A stretch of DNA of 64,000 nucleotides from Flavobacterium tagetis (GTDB lineage: Bacteria > Bacteroidota > Bacteroidia > Flavobacteriales > Flavobacteriaceae): contig NZ_JAERSF010000003.1 in NCBI RefSeq assembly GCF_016735615.1, positions 186,001 through 250,000 on the forward strand, given 5' to 3'. Both the position numbers and the translations under genes were made by a program. The notes under the pieces are model-generated. The model saw nothing but the letters and a program-made list of their open reading frames with translations, ran no database searches and was not told where the DNA came from. Shown in pieces: positions 18,403-27,653 of the stretch. The stretch's first letter is position 1. Each line of letters starts with the position of its first letter.

Positions 18403-19731
18403 TTATAGCCAGTCTAAAATTCTTTTTATTGAAGCCAATTTATCTTTGTAAGGAGCATAGCGCATAGGTAGATCCAGCCAGTTTCCTTTTTTTACGATTG
18501 CTTTATGATGAGAAAATGTGTCGAAGCTTCGCTTGCCATGATAGGCTCCAATTCCGCTGTGTCCGACACCACCAAAAGGCAGTCTGTTGTTAGAAAAATG
18601 AACAACTGTATCGTTTATACAGCCTCCTCCAAAAGAGTATTTTGAAATTAGTTTTTGTGAAAAAGAATTATTTTCGCTAAAAATATAAAATGAAAGAGGT
18701 TTCTCATAACGGCTTACGACTTTTTCGATGTCATTTTCATTTTCGTAAACCAGAATTGGCAGAATAGGGCCAAAGATTTCTTCTTTCATAACAGCGCTTT
18801 CCAAATCTGGTTCTTCCAGAAGAGTAGGAGCAATATAGAGTTTGTTGGCATCGCTTTCGCCACCAAACAAAACGTGCTCGCCTTGAATCATATTGGTTAA
18901 TCGATACCAATTTTTTGTATTTATAATTCGTGCGAAATCAGGAGATTTGTCAATTTTCTTTCCGTACGCTTTTATGATTTCTTCAATCATATAGGAAATG
19001 AAATTGACTTTCATATTTTTCTGAATTAGGATATAATCAGGTGCAATACAGGTTTGTCCCGCATTGATAAATTTTCCCCAGACAATTCGTTTTGCAGCAA
19101 GTTTCAAATTTGCAGTTTCATCGATAATACATGGATTTTTTCCGCCCAATTCAAGAGTAACTGGTGTTAAATTTTCAGCAGCTGCTTTTGCGACAATTTT
19201 ACCGACAGCGACACTTCCTGTAAAAAAGATATAATCCCAGCGCTGTGCCAGCAATTTATTCGAAACATCAACACCACCTTCAAAAACTTCTACGTGATTA
19301 ATGTGAAATGTTTTTTCTATAATTTTTGCAATTACGGCTGATGTGTGAGGTGTAAGTTCAGACGGTTTTAAAACTACTCTGTTTCCTGCAGCAACTGCAG
19401 CAACTAGCGGACATAAAGCAAGCTGGAAAGGATAGTTCCAAGGAGCAATAATTAGTACATCCCCATAAGGTTCTTTATAGATATAATCGCTAGAAGGAAA
19501 GTTAAGTAGTGATGGGAAAACGCGTTTTGGTTTTGCCCATTTGTTGATGTTTTTGATAGCATCTTTAAGTTCCGAAATAACATAATTGGTTTCGGTCAAA
19601 ACAGCTTCAAACTCTGGTTTTTTAAAGTCATCATACAAAGCTTTCACAATAAGATCTTCACTTTTCTGAATATTATACAATAACTTTTTTAGAGTTTCTT
19701 TTCGATATTTGATGTCGCTTTTAAAGTCCAT
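18403..19731 (-). CDS. Aldehyde dehydrogenase, class 3 type
   Basis: 442 residues from the ATG at 19729-19731; a TTG 33 bases further out would add 11 residues but is less likely. NAD(P)-dependent oxidation of aldehydes to acids. Visible motifs are IIAPWNYPFQLAL (Asn99), KPSELTPHTSAV, FFTGSVAVGK, LELGGKNPC with the general base Glu194, and GQTCIAPDY with the nucleophile Cys228. The C-terminus RYAPYKDKLASIKRILDWL is close to class 3 / fatty-aldehyde-type enzymes, which are often about 450 residues. The physiological substrate is not shown by context. Confidence 0.92.
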   Translation of the reverse strand: MDFKSDIKYRKETLKKLLYNIQKSEDLIVKALYDDFKKPEFEAVLTETNYVISELKDAIKNINKWAKPKRVFPSLLNFPSSDYIYKEPYGDVLIIAPWNYPFQLALCPLVAAVAAGNRVVLKPSELTPHTSAVIAKIIEKTFHINHVEVFEGGVDVSNKLLAQRWDYIFFTGSVAVGKIVAKAAAENLTPVTLELGGKNPCIIDETANLKLAAKRIVWGKFINAGQTCIAPDYILIQKNMKVNFISYMIEEIIKAYGKKIDKSPDFARIINTKNWYRLTNMIQGEHVLFGGESDANKLYIAPTLLEEPDLESAVMKEEIFGPILPILVYENENDIEKVVSRYEKPLSFYIFSENNSFSQKLISKYSFGGGCINDTVVHFSNNRLPFGGVGHSGIGAYHGKRSFDTFSHHKAIVKKGNWLDLPMRYAPYKDKLASIKRILDWL

Positions 19732-19808
19732 TTTTCGATCTAGCTTGTTTTTTTCTCCCTGCAAGTTAATCGATAAAATTTAAAAATTTAACAATTAAAT
19801 CATAAAAA

Positions 19809-20498
19809 TCATACAGCATTCCAAATCGGATCATCTGGAGTGGAAGCAATAATTATGATATTCTCTTTTGAAACAGGATGTACAAAAGTTAGTTTTCGTG
19901 CATGAAGATGAATTCCGCCATCAGGGTTGCTTCTATCTGCACCGTATTTTAAATCTCCTTTAATAGGCGATCCAATTGCGCTTAATTGCGCGCGAATTTG
20001 ATGATGACGTCCCGTATGCAAATTAATTTCCAATGCCGTATAATTTTGAAGTTCTTTGATTATGGTGTAATCTAAACTCGCTAATTTACTGTCAGGAACT
20101 TCTTTTAAGTGTGCTTTAGAAGTATTGTTTTTTTCGTTTCTTTTTAAAAAATGAATCAATTTTGCTGATGCTTCTTTAGGTTTGTTTTTTACAACAGCCC
20201 AATACGTTTTTTTAGTTTCGCGATTACTAAATAATTCATTCATTCGAGACAAAGCTTTGCTAGTTCGAGCAAAAACCACAATTCCGGTTGTAGGTCGATC
20301 CAAACGATGAATTACACCCAGAAAAACGTCTCCCGGTTTGTTGTATTTTGCCTTAATGTATTCTTTTACTACATCAGATAACGGTTTGTCGCCCGTTTTA
20401 TCGCCTTGCACGATATCACCTACACGTTTGTTAACCACAATAATGTGATTGTCTTCATGAAGTATCTGTAAGTTATCTTTATTTGAAACGATTTTCAT
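19809..20498 (-). CDS. RluA-family RNA pseudouridine synthase
   Basis: 229 residues from the ATG at 20496-20498 (MKIVSNKDNLQILHEDNHII). The open frame continues upstream through a palindromic repeat and would add a false MPPALAGG N-terminus, which I reject. The catalytic motif HRLDRPTTG has Asp67. GRHHQIRAQLSAIG and HLHARKLTFVHP are the other RluA motifs. There is no S4 domain, so it is the short form. The enzyme isomerises uridine in rRNA or tRNA; the exact site cannot be read from sequence. It follows panB on the same strand across a 181-base repeat-bearing gap. Confidence 0.92.
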   Translation of the reverse strand: MKIVSNKDNLQILHEDNHIIVVNKRVGDIVQGDKTGDKPLSDVVKEYIKAKYNKPGDVFLGVIHRLDRPTTGIVVFARTSKALSRMNELFSNRETKKTYWAVVKNKPKEASAKLIHFLKRNEKNNTSKAHLKEVPDSKLASLDYTIIKELQNYTALEINLHTGRHHQIRAQLSAIGSPIKGDLKYGADRSNPDGGIHLHARKLTFVHPVSKENIIIIASTPDDPIWNAV

Positions 20499-20547
20499 AT
20501 TAGAATTTCGAATTATTTGGCTAAGCCCTATAACATGGCTTAAAAAT

Positions 20548-20652
20548 AAACCTCCAGCTAAAGCTGGAGGCAATTTATAAAACTTTTGAACCTTTGTTAC
20601 TTTGCCTCTTTGAATCTGAAAAATCTTAGTCCCGATAGCTATCGGGATAGGA
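20548..20652. repeat. Two perfect palindromes and transcript-like repeats upstream of the pseudouridine synthase
   Basis: The sequence cctccagctaaagctggagg (20551-20570) is a nine-pair stem with an AA centre. tcccgatagctatcggga (about 20631-20648) is an 18-base perfect palindrome. Between them lie aacctttg.. and aatctgaaa.. units that recur near 53370-53540. All are dispersed intergenic elements. Confidence 0.75.
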
Positions 20653-20679
20653 ACTTAGAACCTTAGCATCTTTAAAAAA

Positions 20680-21498
20680 TTAATATTGTTCTTTCTCGTT
20701 AGGAAAATCACTAGCCTTAACATCAGCTGCGTATTGGCCAATTGCTTTTGTCATTTCTTCGTAAAGGTTTAGGTAACGGCGTAAGAAACGCGGACTAAAC
20801 TCATTATTCATTCCCAACATATCGTGAATAACCAACACCTGTCCATCAACACCACCTCCAGCTCCAATTCCGATAACAGGAATAGAAATACTTTCGGCTA
20901 CTTTTTTGGCAAGAGCTGCTGGAATTTTTTCCAAAACAACTGCAAAGCATCCTACTTTTTCAAGCATTTGAGCATCTTCGATTAACTTCTCAGCTTCTTC
21001 TTCTTCTTTAGCGCGAACCGTATAAGTTCCGAATTTATAGATAGATTGAGGAGTTAGTCCTAAATGTCCCATAACTGGGATTCCAGCATTTAATATTTTT
21101 TTGATAGACTCTTTAATTTCTTTTCCGCCTTCAAGTTTTACAGCATGCGCGCCACTTTCTTTCATGATTCTGATAGAAGAACGCAAAGCCTCTTTTGAAT
21201 CTGACTGATAACTTCCGAAAGGCAAGTCAACTACAACCAAACCTCTTTCTACAGCACGAACTACAGAAGATGCATGATAAATCATTTGATCTAAAGTAAT
21301 TGGCAGCGTTGTTTCGTGACCAGCCATTACGTTTGATGCCGAATCACCAACTAAAATTACATCGACACCAGCGGTATCAACAATTTTAGCCATTGTATAA
21401 TCATACGCAGTAAGCATAGAGATTTTTTCTCCATTGCTTTTCATCTCAATTAATGATTTTGTTGTGATTCTTTTATAATCTTTCTTTGCTACTGACAT
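20680..21498 (-). CDS. panB: 3-methyl-2-oxobutanoate hydroxymethyltransferase
   Basis: A 272-residue PanB. It transfers a hydroxymethyl group from methylene-THF to ketoisovalerate, the first step to pantothenate and coenzyme A. Motifs: MLTAYDYTMAKIVD near residue 28, VGDSASNVMAGHETTLP near 52 (Mg-binding Asp), VKLEGGKEI near 120, GHLGLTPQSI near 143 and VIGIGAGGGVDGQVLVIHD near 206. The length and TIM-barrel motifs are complete. PanC and PanD are not nearby. The start MSVAKKDYKRITTKSL is the usual Bacteroidota N-terminus. Confidence 0.96.
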   Translation of the reverse strand: MSVAKKDYKRITTKSLIEMKSNGEKISMLTAYDYTMAKIVDTAGVDVILVGDSASNVMAGHETTLPITLDQMIYHASSVVRAVERGLVVVDLPFGSYQSDSKEALRSSIRIMKESGAHAVKLEGGKEIKESIKKILNAGIPVMGHLGLTPQSIYKFGTYTVRAKEEEEAEKLIEDAQMLEKVGCFAVVLEKIPAALAKKVAESISIPVIGIGAGGGVDGQVLVIHDMLGMNNEFSPRFLRRYLNLYEEMTKAIGQYAADVKASDFPNEKEQY

Positions 21499-21549
21499 TT
21501 TATTGTTTTTTTGATAATGTAAAAGTATTGAATAATTGTAAAATGGGAA

Positions 21550-21765
21550 TCAGCAATAATAGAATATTTCGACAGAAAATTGTTTTCCGTCTTTAAATTC
21601 TAATCGGAATTGGCTGTCTTTTATTATAATACTGTAGATGTGAGGTGATTTTAGAGAAGCTTCAATATAAGTTCCATATTTTTCAATGAAAGCTTTTTCA
21701 GACAGTGAATAACATAAAATATTGTAAAGATTGAAAACTTTCTCCCTGATTTTGTTTTTTGCCAC
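21550..21765 (-). CDS. Possible small hypothetical protein
   Basis: A 71-residue frame whose only start this far out is a GTG contributed by a dispersed repeat (gtggcaaaaa). The body (FNLYNILCYSLSEKAFIEKYGTYIEASL, shown here in part) has balanced composition and could be a small cytoplasmic protein or the remnant of a longer gene cut by the repeat. No family was recognised. It sits directly upstream of panB on the same strand. Treat as doubtful. Confidence 0.3.
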   Translation of the reverse strand: MAKNKIREKVFNLYNILCYSLSEKAFIEKYGTYIEASLKSPHIYSIIIKDSQFRLEFKDGKQFSVEIFYYC

Positions 21766-21904
21766 AGATTAAAAAGATTCACGCATATATTTTATTTCAC
21801 GCAGATTTAAAAGGATTTAAGAAGATATTCGCAGATTTTTTATTTTAATCTAGAATCTGCAAAATCTGCGTCAAAAAATCATTTTAATCTTTTTAATCTG
21901 TGGC
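21761..21904. repeat. Dispersed inverted repeat, 19-base perfect arms
   Basis: The left arm gccacagattaaaaagatt (21761-21779) and the right arm 21886-21904 are perfect inverted copies. Inside is a second layer of cagattt / aaatctg units. It is the longest member of the family also seen at 1558 and 9484. Confidence 0.8.
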
Positions 21905-21915
21905 AAACAAATATT

Positions 21916-23343
21916 CTAGCAATCAGCCATATTTACGGCAACTGCAAGACCTCCTTCAGAAGTTTCTTTATATTTTGAATTCATGTCTTTTGCTGTTTCC
22001 CACATAGTATTAATCACTTTGTCTAGAGGAACTTTAGCATTTTTTGAATCTGTTTCTAAGGCTAATTCAGCAGCATTTATTGCTTTAATTGCGCCCATTG
22101 TATTTCTTTCTATACATGGAATTTGAACTAAACCTCCAATAGGATCGCAGGTTAAACCTAAATGATGTTCCATTGCAATTTCAGCAGCCATTAAAACTTG
22201 AGCAGGAGTTCCGCCCATCAATTCGCATAAAGCTCCCGCTGCCATAGCAGAAGAAACGCCAATTTCGGCCTGGCATCCTCCCATTGCTGCAGAAATAGTA
22301 GAACCTTTTTTGAAGATACTTCCAATTTCGCCTGCAACCATCAAAAATTGTTTGATTTCTTTTTCGCCCGCACTATGGTTTTCAATTACCATGTAGTACA
22401 TTAAAACAGCAGGAATTACACCAGAACTTCCATTAGTAGGAGCAGTAACAACACGACCTAGAGACGCATTTACTTCATTCACGGCAAGTGCAAAACAGCT
22501 AACCCATTTTAGAATCTGACGAAATTTAACTTCAGTTTTTCTAATTTCTTCCAACCAGCTTTGCGGATCAGTATAATTGGATAATCCAATTAGGTTTTGG
22601 TGCATGTCAAAAGCTCTTCTACGTACGTGTAATCCACCAGGAAGAATACCTTCAGAGTGACAGCCAATGTACATACATTCTAGCATTGTATTCCAGATAC
22701 GCATTAATTCTGAATGAACTTCTGCTTCTGGGCGCATCGAAATTTCATTTTGATATACAATTTCAGAAATTGTTTTATTTTCAGTAATCGTATAATTCAA
22801 CAATTCAGCTGCGTTTTGAATTGGGTAAGGAAACGCGCATTTTATTGCTTTTTTTTCTTTCGCATTTGTACGTTCTTCTTTAACGACAAATCCGCCTCCG
22901 ATAGAATAAAAAGTAGATTCATATTCAGAATCATCAGATTTGTAAGCTGTAAATTTCAAACCATTGGCATGAAACGGAAGAAAGTCTTTGTTGAAAACAA
23001 TATCTTGAAGAAAAAAGAACGGAATCACTTTTTGGTTCCCCAAATTGATTTCGTTTGTAGTTTCTATCTTTTTAATAATTCCTGCAATATCTTCTACAGG
23101 AATATATTCAGGATCTTGTCCGCTCAAACCGAGCATAACGGCAAGATCTGTTGCGTGGCCTTTTCCAGTTAAAGAAAGTGAGCCATATAAGTCGACTTTT
23201 ACTCTAGTAATGTCGTCTAAAATTGCTTCGTCTTTGAGCTCTTCAAGAAAACGTTCGGCAGCACGCCAAGGACCTAAAGTATGTGAGCTTGAAGGACCAA
23301 CGCCAATTTTAAGCATATCAAAAACAGAGATACATTCTTCCAT
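21916..23343 (-). CDS. sdaA: L-serine ammonia-lyase, iron-sulfur type
   Basis: A 475-residue single-chain L-serine dehydratase that converts serine to pyruvate and ammonia with a 4Fe-4S cluster. The N-terminal beta domain begins ISVFDMLKIGVGPSSSHTLG. The alpha domain has cluster-ligand cysteines in KWVSCFALA, MGGCQAEIG and GLTCDPIGG, plus TNGSSGVIPAVL. It is oxygen-sensitive in other bacteria. It stands alone with the divergent antiporter upstream; a TAnnTTTG-like box lies at 23363-23370 (minus strand) without a clear -33. Confidence 0.95.
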   Translation of the reverse strand: MEECISVFDMLKIGVGPSSSHTLGPWRAAERFLEELKDEAILDDITRVKVDLYGSLSLTGKGHATDLAVMLGLSGQDPEYIPVEDIAGIIKKIETTNEINLGNQKVIPFFFLQDIVFNKDFLPFHANGLKFTAYKSDDSEYESTFYSIGGGFVVKEERTNAKEKKAIKCAFPYPIQNAAELLNYTITENKTISEIVYQNEISMRPEAEVHSELMRIWNTMLECMYIGCHSEGILPGGLHVRRRAFDMHQNLIGLSNYTDPQSWLEEIRKTEVKFRQILKWVSCFALAVNEVNASLGRVVTAPTNGSSGVIPAVLMYYMVIENHSAGEKEIKQFLMVAGEIGSIFKKGSTISAAMGGCQAEIGVSSAMAAGALCELMGGTPAQVLMAAEIAMEHHLGLTCDPIGGLVQIPCIERNTMGAIKAINAAELALETDSKNAKVPLDKVINTMWETAKDMNSKYKETSEGGLAVAVNMADC

Positions 23344-23639
23344 TGTTCAATTTTTGTTAAGACAAAGATAATCGAATAATGCAATTATGATTATTTTTTG
23401 AATGTTAATCTTGCATATTTGTTAAAAAAGATATTAAAATTTAATAATTCGGCAACGAAATAAATTTAAAACCTTAATATGCACATTAAGTAAAAAGTTC
23501 GCTATTTTTAGGTATTTTTGTGAAAGAACGAGTTGTGGAAAATACTCGATTCTTCAATATTAATACTTCTGGATTTTGTTTGAATTCTGAAAAATGTCTT
23601 TTTACAAATTATAATGCCACAAGAAGATAAAGTTACCAT

Positions 23640-25787
23640 ATGATAGAATTTTTCAGACATCTATTACAAGAATTCGAATTACCTTTAAGCAATCCAGTAT
23701 TAATTTTTTCATTAATACTTTTTATAATTCTGCTTTCACCAATTTTACTTAAAAAGATTAATATTCCGGGAATTATCGGACTTATTATTTCAGGGGTTAT
23801 TATTGGTCCGCACGGTTTAAATATCTTGGCAAAAAACTCTGCAGTCGATCTTTTCTCGACAATTGGACTTTTGTACATTATGTTTATTGCAGGGCTAGAA
23901 TTGGATATGAATGAGTTTAAAGCCAATAGAAATAAGAGTTTGCTCTTCGGTTTTTTTACGTTCATTCTACCACTTTCAATTGGTTTTCCAGTTTGTTTTT
24001 ATTTATTGAAATATGATTTTAATGCTAGCTTCTTAACAGCAAGTATGTTTGCAACGCACACCTTGGTGGCTTATCCTATTGTCAGCAAATTAGGAATAGC
24101 AAAAAATCAGGCAGTTGCTATTACAGTCGGCGGAACTATTTTGACAGATACTGCCGTTTTAATTATCCTGGCTGTAATTATGGGAAGCAGTCAAGGGAAT
24201 CTAAATCAGGCATTTTGGGTTAAATTGATAATTTCTTTAGCTATTTTTTCTGCTATAATGTTTTTGATTATTCCACGTGTTGCAAAATGGTTTTTCAAGA
24301 AACTAGAAAGCGAAAAACATGCTCATTACATTTTTGTGCTTTCAGTCGTTTTCTTTGCAGCCTTTTTAGCTGAAGTAGCAGGAGTAGAGCCAATTATTGG
24401 AGCTTTCGTTGCTGGTTTGGCGTTAAATCCTTTAATTCCACATTCTTCGGCATTAATGAATAGGATTGAATTTATTGGAAACTCATTATTCATTCCGTTT
24501 TTCCTAATTTCAGTTGGAATGTTAGTTGATGTCAGCGTTATCTTAAGCGGACCAACTGCTTTAATCGTAGCAGGAACTTTGAGTGTTGTAGCAATATTTG
24601 GAAAATGGATTGCAGCATTTTTTACTCAAATTGTTTTTAAATATACTAGAACAGAAAGACAGCTTATTTTCGGGTTGAGCAGTGCGCACGCGGCGGCAAC
24701 TTTAGCTGTGATTTTGGTTGGTTATAAAGCCAAAATTTTAGACGAAAACATTTTAAACGGAACTATTATTCTAATCCTGATTACATGTATTGTAGCTTCG
24801 TTTGCGACTGAAAAAGCAGCGAAGAAAATTGCAATTTGCGAAGAAGAGTTTTCTCATGAAGATGCTGAAAGAGATCAAATTTTAGACGAACACATTCTGA
24901 TTCCACTGGCTAAGACTTCGGCCGCAGCAAGTTTATTGGATTTTGCCCTTTTGATAAAAGATAAAAAATCATCCAATCCAATTACTTTATTAACGATTGT
25001 TCCTAATAATAATCAGGCAGAAAAAAATATTTTAAAGTACAGAAAAGCGGCTGATAAATTTGTTATTCAAGGTTCAGCTTCAGAAGTTAAAATTAACACC
25101 ATTGCCAGAATTGATCATAATCCTGCGAGTGGAATTGCTAGAACTTCAAAGGAAATCATGTCTGATATTGTAATTGTTGGATGGCCGAGAAAAACAGGAT
25201 TTATTGATAAAATCTTTGGGGAAAATGTAGATTCCATAATCAATAATGTTGATAAAAATCTGTTTATCTGTAGATTCCAAAAGAATTTTATCGAAGAAAA
25301 AAGACTAGTTTTTATTTGTCCGCCATTTTCTGAGAGAGGCGTTGGATTTCATTTGTTGCTTCAGAAAATATGCCGTTTATCTCAAGAATTGAGCATTCCG
25401 ATCGTACTTCATGCCGAATATAAAACGCATGAAACTATTCAGCAAATTGCCAATAATTTGAAATTGAACGCCAAACTAGGATTTAAAAATGTTTCTGATT
25501 GGGAAGATTTCGAAAGTATTTCAGACGAAATAAAACCAACCGATTTAGTAGTTTTCAATCTTTCAAGAAAAGGTTCAGTCTCTTATCAGTCTATTTTTGA
25601 TAAACTGCCACAGAAATTTGAAAAATATTTCAACGATAACAATGTAATTTTAGTTTATCCGCAAGACGATAGGAAAGAAAGTTCAATGGATGCTTATGAA
25701 GATTTTACATCATCGCCTTTAGCAAAAGGAATCGAAGCTATAGAGCAGATTGGACGTGGTATTGGAAGTATTTTGAAGAAGAATTAA
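23640..25787 (+). CDS. Cation:proton antiporter, CPA2 (Kef-like) type
   Basis: A 715-residue inner-membrane antiporter. About 12 transmembrane segments (10-395) contain the family motifs IIGLIISGVIIGPHGL, FIAGLELD and GAFVAGLALNP. The cytoplasmic tail (400-715) has two universal-stress-protein-like halves rather than a RCK/TrkA-N domain (for example DEHILIPLAKTSAAASLLDF and RLVFICPPFSERGVGFHLLL). It exchanges K+ or Na+ for protons. The tail may sense nucleotide or stress state, as inferred from the fold. The lipoprotein gene follows 11 bases downstream. Confidence 0.9.
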   Translation: MIEFFRHLLQEFELPLSNPVLIFSLILFIILLSPILLKKINIPGIIGLIISGVIIGPHGLNILAKNSAVDLFSTIGLLYIMFIAGLELDMNEFKANRNKSLLFGFFTFILPLSIGFPVCFYLLKYDFNASFLTASMFATHTLVAYPIVSKLGIAKNQAVAITVGGTILTDTAVLIILAVIMGSSQGNLNQAFWVKLIISLAIFSAIMFLIIPRVAKWFFKKLESEKHAHYIFVLSVVFFAAFLAEVAGVEPIIGAFVAGLALNPLIPHSSALMNRIEFIGNSLFIPFFLISVGMLVDVSVILSGPTALIVAGTLSVVAIFGKWIAAFFTQIVFKYTRTERQLIFGLSSAHAAATLAVILVGYKAKILDENILNGTIILILITCIVASFATEKAAKKIAICEEEFSHEDAERDQILDEHILIPLAKTSAAASLLDFALLIKDKKSSNPITLLTIVPNNNQAEKNILKYRKAADKFVIQGSASEVKINTIARIDHNPASGIARTSKEIMSDIVIVGWPRKTGFIDKIFGENVDSIINNVDKNLFICRFQKNFIEEKRLVFICPPFSERGVGFHLLLQKICRLSQELSIPIVLHAEYKTHETIQQIANNLKLNAKLGFKNVSDWEDFESISDEIKPTDLVVFNLSRKGSVSYQSIFDKLPQKFEKYFNDNNVILVYPQDDRKESSMDAYEDFTSSPLAKGIEAIEQIGRGIGSILKKN

Positions 25788-25798
25788 ATTTCATTTTT

Positions 25799-26251
25799 AT
25801 GAAAGTTTCTGGCGCGATATTATTTTTTGTTTTTGCTTCTGTTTTTTTGAGCTGTACAAGTAAAGTAAAACAAGAATCAGACATAAATTATCATAAGAAT
25901 GATAGCGTTGTAAAATTTGTAAAACAAGAATTGCCTGAAAGTTTTGAAGAATTCAATAAAAAGTTTCATTCAGATTCGCTTTTTCAGGTTTCGAGAGTTG
26001 ATTTTCCTATTGAAGGAAAGCATGTTGCTGGTTTTGAGCAATACAATTGGACACGAAAGAACTGGCAGTTTCAAGCAATTCCAGTTGCCGAAAAAACAGA
26101 AATTGGAGAATATCAGCATTCATTGGTAAAAACCGACACCTTGGTTACAGAAAGATTTTGGATTGATAACAGCGGTTTTGAGGTAGAGAGGCAATTTAAA
26201 TTGATAGGTAATAAATGGTTTTTAATTTATTATAATGATATAAACTTGTAA
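25799..26251 (+). CDS. DUF4348-type lipoprotein
   Basis: A 150-residue lipoprotein. The signal MKVSGAILFFVFASVFLSC puts the lipid Cys at 19. The mature part carries FEEFNKKFHSDSLFQVSRVDF and a C-terminal ERQFKLIGNKWFLIYYND, which I recognise as the DUF4348 pattern of Bacteroidota. Function unknown. It lies 11 bases behind the antiporter gene, so they are likely co-transcribed. Confidence 0.75.
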   Translation: MKVSGAILFFVFASVFLSCTSKVKQESDINYHKNDSVVKFVKQELPESFEEFNKKFHSDSLFQVSRVDFPIEGKHVAGFEQYNWTRKNWQFQAIPVAEKTEIGEYQHSLVKTDTLVTERFWIDNSGFEVERQFKLIGNKWFLIYYNDINL

Positions 26252-26292
26252 TGCTTCAAGGGGTATTCAATAAATTTTTAGAAAGAAAATAA

Positions 26293-27165
26293 ATGAGAGA
26301 AAAAGCATTATTAATTACATTGTTGTTATCATGTTGCGCTTTTGGACAAAAAAACATTACTCATAAAGTTCGTTTACCATCAGATTTTACTGCCCCTTCT
26401 AGTTTAAAAGATGGTAAAATAACTAGACTTACGAAAAATGATAGTGTAGAATTAATTGGAAAATGTAAAAAGGGATGCGATTTTAATATTATTAAACTTG
26501 AAAAATATAAAGATGAGGCGTTCTCAATTACACAAGTTAGATCATTTGATAAGGAAGTTGTGCTAGAGATTTTACTAGATAAAAATGACGTTTATAATCT
26601 AACTACGCAACAAAATTATTTATTGAGTGATACTCTCGATACCAATAACTATAAAAACATTGATTTTGTAATTCCTGTGGGAAAGAGAATCGAGTTGCTA
26701 TCTAAAGGAAGTAAATATTCGAGAATTTCTGTGTTTAAAGATAAAAGCTGTTTTGTTGGATTTGTTGAGAGTGAAGCAATAAAGGATGTTAAATTTAATA
26801 ATAAATCTAAAACTATTTCTGTCGATTGTAGAGATAATTCATTGGTAAGAAAAGAAATGTATGACGATTTTGTAGAAGGAACTTACAAAGCAGTCGTGCA
26901 TTATGGAAATCAAGTAAAACAAGAAACACAATTTGATGTAAAGTACGATCAAAATTTGTTAAAAGTTAGAGGTATAATTTTTAACGAATTTTACAATGAA
27001 AAGAAAACAGACAATTCTTCAAAATATGATTCCTTTATCTCTATTCTGATTTATGATAGAAAAGACAAAACATTAAAATATAATGATTTTGTTTATCAAT
27101 TTGGCGTCGTAAATGATAGAGAAACGAGAGATGGTTTAAAATATAAAATTGTGAAAGTTAAATAA
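26293..27165 (+). CDS. Exported protein of unknown function
   Basis: A 290-residue protein with a signal peptide (MREKALLITLLLSCCAFGQ). The mature part is Lys/Asp-rich and largely beta-strand in character. Residues about 110-145 (VPVGKRIELLSKGSKYSRIS) look like an SH3-type module, but I cannot assign a family. It follows the DUF4348 lipoprotein by 41 bases on the same strand. Confidence 0.65.
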   Translation: MREKALLITLLLSCCAFGQKNITHKVRLPSDFTAPSSLKDGKITRLTKNDSVELIGKCKKGCDFNIIKLEKYKDEAFSITQVRSFDKEVVLEILLDKNDVYNLTTQQNYLLSDTLDTNNYKNIDFVIPVGKRIELLSKGSKYSRISVFKDKSCFVGFVESEAIKDVKFNNKSKTISVDCRDNSLVRKEMYDDFVEGTYKAVVHYGNQVKQETQFDVKYDQNLLKVRGIIFNEFYNEKKTDNSSKYDSFISILIYDRKDKTLKYNDFVYQFGVVNDRETRDGLKYKIVKVK

Positions 27166-27220
27166 TAATATTTTGAAATTTTTAAGCTCAGTAAAACTAG
27201 AATCTTAAATAAATATTGAA

Positions 27221-27583
27221 ATGAATCACAAAATAAAATCAATCAGACCTTTTATTGGAGCTAAAAATTTCGAAATCTCAAGAAGCTTTTATCGTGATTT
27301 AGGATTTGAAGAAACAGTTTTAGAATCTAATTTTTCAGTTTTTAAATGGGGAGAAATCGCTTTTTATCTTCAAGATTATTACGATAAAAGTTGGATCGAA
27401 AATACCATGATTTTTGTCGAAGTTGATGATGTCGAACGCTATTATAGTGAGCTTTCAGCTTTAAATCTCCTTGAAAAGTATGAAGGAGTAAAATTAACTC
27501 CAATAAAATATCTAGATTGGGGAAGCGAATGTTTTCTACACGATCCAGCTGGCGTTTTATGGCATTTTGGAAAGTTCAAATGA
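27221..27583 (+). CDS. VOC-family protein (glyoxalase/bleomycin-resistance fold)
   Basis: A 120-residue single VOC domain: SIRPFIGAKNFEISRSFYRD at the start, FSVFKWGEIAFYLQDYY in the middle, and CFLHDPAGVLWHFGKF at the end. The usual glyoxalase metal ligands are not all clear, so it may bind a ligand rather than catalyse. Members of this family protect against antibiotics or act in small-molecule metabolism. Context does not decide. Confidence 0.82.
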   Translation: MNHKIKSIRPFIGAKNFEISRSFYRDLGFEETVLESNFSVFKWGEIAFYLQDYYDKSWIENTMIFVEVDDVERYYSELSALNLLEKYEGVKLTPIKYLDWGSECFLHDPAGVLWHFGKFK

Positions 27584-27653
27584 TATTTTTATCACGAATT
27601 TATTTTCAATAAAAATTAGTAAAAATTCGTGGAATTAGTGGCAAGCAAAAAAA

